Source: CAZSLI01 sp964607705
Lineage (GTDB): Bacteria; Actinomycetota; Coriobacteriia; Anaerosomatales; PHET01
NCBI GenBank assembly: GCA_964607705.1
Contig: CAZSLI010000009.1
Span: 21,789-85,788 of the forward strand
Reading direction: 5' to 3'
Length of the DNA: 64,000 nucleotides
Part shown: positions 58,414-64,000 of the stretch, piece by piece
Layout: each line of letters starts with the position of its first letter
How positions within the stretch are numbered: the first letter of the stretch is position 1
Translations under genes and position numbers: made by a program
Notes under the pieces: generated by a model
The model's input: the letters and a program-made list of their open reading frames with translations, nothing else
Databases searched by the model: none
What the model was told of the DNA's origin: nothing

Positions 58414-59118
58414 GTGAAGCCGCGCCGCTCCATCATCTGGAGCTTCAACTACGCCATCGAGGGCCTTGTCTGGGCGCTGCGCACGCAGCGCAACATGCGG
58501 GTCCACCTGACGATCGCCGCGTTCGTCGCGGTGGGCAGTCTCCTGCTCGGCGTGTCGCGGTCACAGTTGATCGCCGTCGTCTTCGCGATATCACTCGTCT
58601 TCGTCACGGAGCTGCTCAACACGGCCATCGAGGCCGCCGTCGACGTAGCGACCGAGCATTACGACCCGCTCGCGAAGATCGCGAAGGACGTCGCGGCGGG
58701 TGCCGTGCTGGTTGCCGCCATCAACGCGCTGATCGTCGCCTACCTGGTCCTGTTCGAGCCTGTCGAGGGCCTACTCGGCGAGGGTATGAGGATCGTCCGC
58801 TTCGCGCCGGCTGACCTCACGGTCATCGCGCTGTGCATCGTGCTGATAGCCGTACTCATCATGAAGGGCGTCTCGCGCAAGGGGACGTGGCTCGAGGGCG
58901 GTTGGCCGAGTGGCCACGTCGCGATCGCGTTCGCAGCCGCGACCATCCTGGGGTACATCACCGGCAACGCAGGCGCTCTCGCCCTCGGTTACTTCGTGGC
59001 GTTTCTCGTGGCGCAGAGCCGGGTGGAAGCGGAGATACACACGGTCCCGCAGGTCATACTCGGCGCGCTTGTCGGGATACTGCTGGTCACGGCGGTGTTT
59101 CAGGTATTCTTCGTGTAG
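58414..59118 (+). CDS. dgkA: DgkA-type undecaprenol/diacylglycerol kinase fused to a PAP2-like domain
   Basis: 234 aa, about twice the usual DgkA length. Residues 1-115 are DgkA: WSFNYAIEGLVWALRTQRNM, TELLNTAIEAAVDVATEHYD and DPLAKIAKDVAAGAVLVAA, with three membrane helices. Residues about 135-234 add further helices and PAP2 phosphatase signatures: PSGH in GGWPSGHVAIAFA, and SRVEAEIHTVPQVILG resembling SRxxxxxHxxxD with Gln in place of the Asp. Gram-positive DgkA phosphorylates undecaprenol; PAP2 enzymes dephosphorylate undecaprenyl pyrophosphate, so both would feed the wall-lipid carrier pool. The KxxxxxxRP motif of PAP2 is not seen, so the phosphatase half may be weak or altered. GTG start. 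Confidence 0.85.
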   Translation: MKPRRSIIWSFNYAIEGLVWALRTQRNMRVHLTIAAFVAVGSLLLGVSRSQLIAVVFAISLVFVTELLNTAIEAAVDVATEHYDPLAKIAKDVAAGAVLVAAINALIVAYLVLFEPVEGLLGEGMRIVRFAPADLTVIALCIVLIAVLIMKGVSRKGTWLEGGWPSGHVAIAFAAATILGYITGNAGALALGYFVAFLVAQSRVEAEIHTVPQVILGALVGILLVTAVFQVFFV

Positions 59119-59154
59119 GCGCCCGCCGGGTGCCACGTCGAGGGGGACATACGC

Positions 59155-60459
59155 TTGCTGATCGTCATGACACTGGTCACTCTCCTCGTTCTCGCGGCTG
59201 CTGCGATGCTCGCGGCCGCTGAGACGGCTGTACTGCTGCTGCCTGTGGGCCGCGTGCACCGACTCGTCGAGGCCAAGACGAAGGGCGCGACGGCGCTCGA
59301 TACGCTCGCCGAGCAGAGACACCGGCTACGCGCGGTTTCCTCGCTCGTGGGGGGTGTCGCATTCGCCGCGGCTGGCTACACGGGCATGGCCGCGGCCATT
59401 CAAGTGTTGCGGGTGGTCGCCTGGTTCTCGCTGGCCGATACCGTGGCCGCCGTGGTTCTCTTCGGGCTTGTCGGCCTGGTGCTCGGCGTAGCGGTCGCGC
59501 ACTCTCTCGGCCAGGCGTTCCCTCGGTCGATCGCCGTCGCGAACCCCGAGCGGCTGGGACTCGATGCGGCGCCGATAGCAGTAGGTTTCGTGCGGGCACT
59601 GTGGCCCATCGCTCGCCTTCTCGGCGCTCCCTGGCGCTGGGGAGTGGAAGTGGTGGCCAAGGAGCAGACGCTCACCCCTTGGGCCGTGACCCCCGAGTTT
59701 TGGGGCGGCGGCACGGGCGAAGAGAGTGACCGGGAACGGGAAGAGGCCGAGGAGGCGCTGCTCGAAGCCGTCTCCGACTTCGCCGAGAAGGTGGCTCGCG
59801 AGGTGATGGTGCCCCGAACGGATGTTGCTGCGCTTCCCGATACCGCCAGCGCCGCCGAGGCCATCGAAGCGATCGAGCGCACGGGCTTCTCGCGGCTGCC
59901 GGTCTTCCACGAGTCCGTGGACGACATAGTGGGAGTGCTGTACGCCAAGGACCTGTTGGTGGCTTTAGGCAGGGGAGAGCGGGAGCCGAGCATCCGCTCC
60001 ATCGCGCGTAAACCATTCTTCGTGCCCGAGACCAAGCCGGTCGAAGAGCTCCTGCTCGAGATGCGTCTCAAGACCCACATCGCCATAGTTGCCGACGAAT
60101 ACGGTGGCACGTCGGGTATCGTGACACTGGAGGACCTGCTCGAAGAGATCGTCGGCGAGATCTCCGATGAGTACGACCGCGAAGAACCCAAGCTGGTCGA
60201 TCTGGGTGGAGACCGGTATCGCGTTGACGCTCGACTGCCGGTGGATGACCTGAACGACGTACTCGGCACCGATCTCGATACGGAAGCCGACTCGGTGGGC
60301 GGCCTCTTCACCGACGTTGCAGGGCGCATCCCTGAGCTCGGCGAGTCGCTCATCATCGAGGGACTTCGTTTCACCGTTACCGAACGACAAGGAACCCGCA
60401 TCTTGCAGCTGAGCGTAGAGCCGGCCCAAGAGCCCACGGAAGGAAGCATCGATGCGTAA
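59155..60459 (+). CDS. CNNM/CBS-domain membrane protein (HlyC/CorC family)
   Basis: 434 aa. N-terminal CNNM (DUF21) membrane domain with about four helices (residues 1-165), a short linker, a tandem CBS pair at about 215-335 (VPRTDVAALPDTASAAEAIE, FSRLPVFHESVDDIVGVLYA, IAIVADEYGGTSGIVTLEDL) and the CorC_HlyC domain at the C-terminus (RYRVDARLPVDDLNDVLGTD). The family exports magnesium or cobalt, or regulates divalent ions, with CBS domains sensing Mg-ATP. TTG start after GAGGGGGAC; an ATG 12 nt downstream is an alternative. Overlaps cdd by 8 nt. Confidence 0.88.
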   Translation: MLIVMTLVTLLVLAAAAMLAAAETAVLLLPVGRVHRLVEAKTKGATALDTLAEQRHRLRAVSSLVGGVAFAAAGYTGMAAAIQVLRVVAWFSLADTVAAVVLFGLVGLVLGVAVAHSLGQAFPRSIAVANPERLGLDAAPIAVGFVRALWPIARLLGAPWRWGVEVVAKEQTLTPWAVTPEFWGGGTGEESDREREEAEEALLEAVSDFAEKVAREVMVPRTDVAALPDTASAAEAIEAIERTGFSRLPVFHESVDDIVGVLYAKDLLVALGRGEREPSIRSIARKPFFVPETKPVEELLLEMRLKTHIAIVADEYGGTSGIVTLEDLLEEIVGEISDEYDREEPKLVDLGGDRYRVDARLPVDDLNDVLGTDLDTEADSVGGLFTDVAGRIPELGESLIIEGLRFTVTERQGTRILQLSVEPAQEPTEGSIDA

Positions 60460-60874
60460 TCTCACGCAGCCAGACCTGGCCCTCCTCGCCTTCGCCCGCG
60501 AAGCGCAGGAGCGCGCCTACGCGCCCTATTCCATGTTTCGCGTCGGAGCGGCCGTCTACACCGCCGATGGCGAGATCTTCGAGGGCGTGAACATCGAGAA
60601 CGCTTCCTACCCGGCGACCACCTGCGCCGAGCGTGCGGCCGTGGCTGCCGCCGTGTCGTCAGGACGCAAGGACATCACGGCGATCGCGGTCGTCGGCGAC
60701 TCGGAAGCTCCGACGGTGCCCTGCGGCACGTGTCGGCAGATTCTCGCCGAGTTCAATCCCGAGATGCGCGTCATCATGGGCGGTGTCCGCGACGACGTCA
60801 TGGTCATGACGCTCGACGAGCTTCTGCCCGAGGCATTCGTGCGCGGCTATCTCGATCAAGACGAGACGAAGTAG
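60452..60874 (+). CDS. cdd: Cytidine deaminase
   Basis: 140 aa, homotetrameric type length. Deaminates cytidine and deoxycytidine to (deoxy)uridine in pyrimidine salvage. Zinc ligands and the catalytic glutamate are in TTCAERAAV (C-A-E) and VPCGTCRQIL; substrate loop GVNIENASYP. Overlaps the CBS gene. With deoC two genes downstream it forms a nucleoside salvage pair embedded in the ybeY-era operon. Confidence 0.96.
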   Translation: MRNLTQPDLALLAFAREAQERAYAPYSMFRVGAAVYTADGEIFEGVNIENASYPATTCAERAAVAAAVSSGRKDITAIAVVGDSEAPTVPCGTCRQILAEFNPEMRVIMGGVRDDVMVMTLDELLPEAFVRGYLDQDETK

Positions 60875-60875
60875 A

Positions 60876-61799
60876 GTGGCGAACACGACACACGACGCGC
60901 AGGAACAGGTCAGAAGCGGTTTCGTCGCCTTGGTCGGCCGGCCGAACGCCGGCAAGTCGACGCTCACCAACGCACTGCTTGGGACCAAGGTCGCCATCAC
61001 GAGCGACACGCCGCAGACGACCCGCCACCGCCTGCGTGCCGTGGTGAACCGCGACGACGCGCAGATGGTGCTCGTCGATACGCCGGGACTCCACAAGCCG
61101 CACGACGCACTGGGCGAGGAGCTCAACCGCAGCGCCCTCAAGGCGCTCGAGGACGTCGATGTGGTCGCCATGCTCGTCGACGCGACCAAGCCGATCGGCG
61201 GCGGCGACCGCTGGGTAGCGGAGCATGTCGCTCGCACCCGAGCCAAGAAGCTTCTCGTGATCACCAAGGCCGACATCGCTTCACCTGAGCAGGTGGACCG
61301 CCAGTTGAAGATCGCTCGCGGCCTCGTGCCGTTCGACGACGAGGTCGTGCTCTCCGCGACCGAGGCGTTCAATCTCGAGGGGTTCGCGGAGAAGGCGATC
61401 GCCTACCTGCCGCAGGGACCGCGATGGTTCCCGCCCGACATGCCCACGGACCAGTCGATCGAGGTCATGATCGCCGAGTTCATCCGAGAGAAGATCCTGC
61501 GATCGACGTTCGACGAGGTGCCCCATGCGGTGGGAGTGGTCGTCGAAGAGCTCGAAGTCGACGCCAAGCACGATCTCGCACGTATCTGGGCCGTCATCTA
61601 CGTCGAACGCGACTCTCAGAAGGGCATCATCATCGGCAAGGGTGGGGAGATGATCAAGAAGGTCGGCAGCGAGGCACGCACGGACCTGCAGCGTCTTCTC
61701 GGTACGCGGGTTCACCTCGAGCTGACCGTGAAGGTGAAGAAGGACTGGCGACGCGACGCTTCGCAGATCCGCCGGTTCGGTTATGGCGAAGGGCTCTAG
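60876..61799 (+). CDS. era: GTPase Era
   Basis: 307 aa. G domain with Walker A GRPNAGKSTLTNALL, switch SDTPQTTRHRLRAVV, DTPGLHKPHDALGEEL and TKAD; C-terminal KH domain with the conserved IIGKGGEMIKKVGSEARTDL split around GKGG. It binds the 3' end of 16S rRNA and checks 30S assembly. GTG start 1 nt after the cdd stop; its stop touches the deoC ATG. Confidence 0.97.
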   Translation: MANTTHDAQEQVRSGFVALVGRPNAGKSTLTNALLGTKVAITSDTPQTTRHRLRAVVNRDDAQMVLVDTPGLHKPHDALGEELNRSALKALEDVDVVAMLVDATKPIGGGDRWVAEHVARTRAKKLLVITKADIASPEQVDRQLKIARGLVPFDDEVVLSATEAFNLEGFAEKAIAYLPQGPRWFPPDMPTDQSIEVMIAEFIREKILRSTFDEVPHAVGVVVEELEVDAKHDLARIWAVIYVERDSQKGIIIGKGGEMIKKVGSEARTDLQRLLGTRVHLELTVKVKKDWRRDASQIRRFGYGEGL

Positions 61800-62483
61800 A
61801 TGGACCGTGCGACGCTCGCCTCGATGATCGACCAGACACTGCTGAAGCCCACGGCCTCGCTGACGGACGCCGCCGAGTGGATGGAGGCGAACCGCGACCG
61901 TGGTTATGCTGCGCTCTGCGTGTCGCCGTTCCTCGTGCCGCTGACCGCACAGCGTCTCGCCGGCAGCTCGACGCGGGTCTGCTCGGTGTGTGGCTTCCCG
62001 CTCGGGTACTCGCTCACTGAGACGAAGGCCGAGGAGGCCGCCAGGCTCGTACAGCTCGGCTGTGTCGAGGTGGACATGGTCGTGAACATCGGGGCGCTGC
62101 TGGCGGGCGAGGACGAACTCGTGCTCGATGACATCGCCGCAGTAGTGGCTGCGACTGCCGAGTCGAGCGCGGGAACCGCCCTCGTGAAGGTGATCCTCGA
62201 GACCGGCTATCTCGGCGAGAACGAGATCCGTCGCGGCTGCGAACTATCGGTTCAGGCAGGAGCGGCGTTCGTGAAGACGTCCACCGGCTTCGGGCCGCGC
62301 GGCGCAAGTGTCGACGACGTCCGCCTCATGCGCGCGACCGTGGGACCGGACATCGGTGTCAAAGCCGCAGGCGGAATCCGTGACTTGGATGCCGCGCTGG
62401 CGATGGCTGAAGCGGGCGCAAGTCGGATCGGCACCTCGGCGGGCATCGAGATCATCGAGCAAGCTGCGCAGCGAGGCCTGTAG
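61800..62483 (+). CDS. deoC: Deoxyribose-phosphate aldolase
   Basis: 227 aa class I aldolase splitting deoxyribose-5-phosphate to glyceraldehyde-3-phosphate and acetaldehyde. Motifs: DQTLLKPTASLTDAAEWMEA, VCSVCGFPLGYSLTETKAEE, EVDMVVNIGALLAGE, the lysine of ALVKVILETGYL, FVKTSTGFGPRGASVDDVRL and the Schiff-base lysine in GVKAAGGIRDL. Starts directly at the era stop. Its insertion between era and recO extends salvage of deoxynucleosides begun by cdd. Confidence 0.96.
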   Translation: MDRATLASMIDQTLLKPTASLTDAAEWMEANRDRGYAALCVSPFLVPLTAQRLAGSSTRVCSVCGFPLGYSLTETKAEEAARLVQLGCVEVDMVVNIGALLAGEDELVLDDIAAVVAATAESSAGTALVKVILETGYLGENEIRRGCELSVQAGAAFVKTSTGFGPRGASVDDVRLMRATVGPDIGVKAAGGIRDLDAALAMAEAGASRIGTSAGIEIIEQAAQRGL

Positions 62484-62488
62484 CGTCG

Positions 62489-63238
62489 ATGCCGTCATAC
62501 CCGGTCACAGCGCTGGTCCTGCGCAAGACCAAACTCGGCGAGACCGACCAGATCCTCACCCTGCTTGCCGAGGACGGGAGCCAAGTGCGGGCGGTCGCCA
62601 AAGGACTGCGCCGCCCGGGCTCGAAATTCGGCGCGCGCCTCGAGCCTTACGCGGTCGTCGACCTGCTGCTGCATACCGGCAAGTCGCTTGAGGTGGTGAG
62701 CGAGGCCCGCACGGTGTCCGCCAACGCAGCACTTCGAGAGGACCTGGATCGCTCCTCCGCGGCCGCGGTGGTGGTCGACCTGCTCGACAAGATCAGCGTC
62801 CAAGGCCAGCCGGAGTCACGCCTGTTCGCCCTCGCCACCACGACGCTGTGCGTGATGACCGACGCGCCACGTGAGGCGTTGCCGATCGTCGTCGTGGCGT
62901 TCCTCATAAAGGCGCTCGCGATGCATGGCTATCGGCCGGAGCTCGATTCCTGCGCGTCGTGCGCCTGCAGCGTCGAAGATAGCTCCGCCTTCTCGCTCGA
63001 CGCCGGAGGAGCACTCTGCCCTTCCTGTGGCGCGCTTGAGCCCTCTGCGCTCCGGTTCCCGGCGCAAGCGCGGGCGTGGCTCACCAAGCTGCTCGGGGCG
63101 ACCATGGCCGAAGTCGTCGAAATGGACATGCCTCAGCCTGCCGTGACCGACTGCTTTGTTCTGGTGAGGTCGTTCACCGCCTACCACCTGCAGGCGCGGC
63201 TGAAGGCCCTCGACTTCTACGCCGGGCTCATGCCCTGA
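62489..63238 (+). CDS. recO: DNA repair protein RecO
   Basis: 249 aa. N-terminal OB fold (ALVLRKTKLGETDQILTLLA, GSQVRAVAKGLRRPGSKFGA) and C-terminal helical domain with a zinc finger of four cysteines (CASCAC and LCPSCG). With RecF/RecR it loads RecA on SSB-coated DNA. It is also important for natural transformation, fitting comEA/comEC and pilT. ATG start 5 nt after deoC. Confidence 0.95.
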   Translation: MPSYPVTALVLRKTKLGETDQILTLLAEDGSQVRAVAKGLRRPGSKFGARLEPYAVVDLLLHTGKSLEVVSEARTVSANAALREDLDRSSAAAVVVDLLDKISVQGQPESRLFALATTTLCVMTDAPREALPIVVVAFLIKALAMHGYRPELDSCASCACSVEDSSAFSLDAGGALCPSCGALEPSALRFPAQARAWLTKLLGATMAEVVEMDMPQPAVTDCFVLVRSFTAYHLQARLKALDFYAGLMP

Positions 63239-63296
63239 GCCGTTCGTGCTGCCGCTCGGAGCCCGTCGCCGCGTATCTCCTTGGCGGTCACGACGC

Positions 63297-63719
63297 CTAA
63301 CCGAGCATGTCCTCGAACGTCTTGTGGTGCTCCTCCTCGTCGCCGAGGATGTCTTCAAGGAGCTTCCTTGTCGTCACGTCGTCGGCGGTGTCGACGAGCT
63401 TGATCGCCGCCTTGTAGCGGGCGATCGCGTCGAGTTCGCTGTCGCGGTCGGCCGCAGCCATCTCGGCGATGGTGCGGGCATCGATCCCCGCGATCATCTC
63501 GGGCTTGGTCGTCGGGTCGCCGCCCAGGTAGTCGATGCGCTCGGCGAGCGCCTCGGCATGCTTCATCTCCGCGACCGAGATCTCCTTGAACTCGTCGGCC
63601 AGCGCGACTCCGTCGGGACCGGTCGCGACGTAGTGATGACGCATGTACTGGACGATGACGGCGAGTTCGCGGGCACGCAGGTCGTTCAGAACGTCGATTA
63701 CGGATGATCCTTCGTACAT
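63297..63719 (-). CDS. bfr: Bacterioferritin-like ferritin
   Basis: 140 aa four-helix protein from the ATG with GAGGAGG 5 nt upstream; the longer frame is leader. Di-iron ligands are visible: Glu in RARELAVIVQYMRHHYVATG, E and H in VAEMKHAEALAERI, Glu in DRDSELDAIARYKAA, and E/H in GDEEEHHKTFEDML. The Met of EMKHA, which is the haem axial ligand in bacterioferritins, is present. It is shorter than typical Bfr (about 158 aa). Role: iron storage or peroxide detoxification in the cytosol. Divergent from glyQ and convergent with recO. Confidence 0.85.
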   Translation of the reverse strand: MYEGSSVIDVLNDLRARELAVIVQYMRHHYVATGPDGVALADEFKEISVAEMKHAEALAERIDYLGGDPTTKPEMIAGIDARTIAEMAAADRDSELDAIARYKAAIKLVDTADDVTTRKLLEDILGDEEEHHKTFEDMLG

Positions 63720-63891
63720 GGACGCCTCCTCGGCACGTTGCGGGGCGCCTTCCCCGCGGACGTCGGGGAGGATGCCCTGCCTCGGCGCAGACCAAACCGG
63801 ACCGGCGAGCAACGGGGTAGGTTCATGTAAACTATTCCGACTACTTCCAGCCGGGTCCCCGGCATGCCGGACTACGGGAGACACCACACCG

Positions 63892-64000
63892 ATGGCGATG
63901 ACCTTCCAGGACATCATCCTGGCCCTTTCGCGTTACTGGGCCGACCAGGGCTGCGTGGTCCTGCAGCCGTACGACACCGAGGTCGGCGCGGGCACGTTCC
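63892..64000 (+). CDS. glyQ: Glycyl-tRNA synthetase alpha subunit, N-terminal part
   Basis: Only the first 36 codons are inside the window. They read MAMTFQDIILALSRYWADQG then CVVLQPYDTEVGAGTF, the typical GlyQ N-terminus with the QPYDxEVGAGTF class II motif. ATG at 63892 with GGGAG 11 nt upstream; a second ATG two codons on is possible. A TAAACT -10-like hexamer (63827-63832) lies 60 nt upstream. The alpha/beta type is bacterial, and glyQ after recO is the normal Gram-positive order. Truncated only by the window edge. Confidence 0.93.
   Translation, partial: MAMTFQDIILALSRYWADQGCVVLQPYDTEVGAGTF

Overview
The window is a gene-dense (about 65-70% G+C by eye), almost entirely chromosomal 64 kb segment. 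Many genes start with GTG or TTG, and many are joined by ATGA/GTGA stop-start overlaps. The gene order in the right two thirds (obgE-proBA-nadD-yqeK-rsfS ... leuS-comEA-comEC-holA-rpsT-lepA-hemW-hrcA-dnaJ-rsmE-mtaB-phoH-HD-ybeY-dgkA-cdd-era-recO-glyQ) is the conserved Gram-positive housekeeping order known from Bacilli and Clostridia. The high G+C, a group 3b-type [NiFe] hydrogenase, small 2x[4Fe-4S] ferredoxins and the absence of any respiratory complex in view suggest a high-G+C, probably anaerobic, Gram-positive-lineage bacterium. A Coriobacteriia-like actinobacterium would fit. This is an inference from content, not from a marker-gene tree.

Layout. 0-3.4 kb: rlmD (minus) and pilT carrying an N-terminal pseudo-receiver domain. 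3.4-7.4 kb: an overlapping set of OsmC-like, GT2 glycosyltransferase, BshB-like PIG-L deacetylase and a large BshC-reminiscent protein, followed by two near-duplicate ferredoxin genes. 7.6-11.6 kb: plsY and a diacylglycerol-kinase-family gene (minus), tRNA-Arg, and an EF-G-like GTPase with a His-to-Tyr change in G3. 11.7-14.4 kb: a cyclophilin lipoprotein, a TPR membrane protein, ndk. 14.4-18.4 kb: hydBGDA, a complete four-subunit sulfhydrogenase-type hydrogenase. 18.4-24.8 kb: radC and the rod-shape operon mreBCD-mrdA-rodA. 24.8-30.7 kb: a DUF697 protein, the TIGR03960/TIGR03936 radical-SAM pair, rng, rplU-rpmA. 30.8-38.4 kb: obgE to an EamA transporter, then tRNA-Ala. 38.4-43.1 kb: a small membrane protein, L-lactate dehydrogenase, leuS and an orphan secreted protein. 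43.1-64 kb: competence/DNA uptake, translation, heat-shock and RNA-processing genes, ending in the first 36 codons of glyQ.

How the parts work together: envelope growth (mreBCD, PBP2, RodA, a degenerate LCP protein, undecaprenol kinase fused to a PAP2-like domain, PlsY), ribosome biogenesis and translation (RlmD, Obg, RsfS, YbeY, Era, RsmE, L21, L27, S20, LepA, EF-G-like, LeuS, GlyQ, DusB, MtaB), DNA uptake (PilT, ComEA, ComEC, RecO), and redox/energy metabolism (hydrogenase, ferredoxins, LDH). I see no mobile element, integrase, CRISPR array or rRNA.

Most worth a second look: the GT2-deacetylase-BshC-like cluster (a possible undescribed low-molecular-weight thiol or glycoconjugate pathway), the hydrogenase large subunit that ends exactly at its metal-binding motif, the DgkA-PAP2 fusion, the minimal PgpH-like HD protein, the pseudo-LCP protein, and the secreted GYWKN protein.
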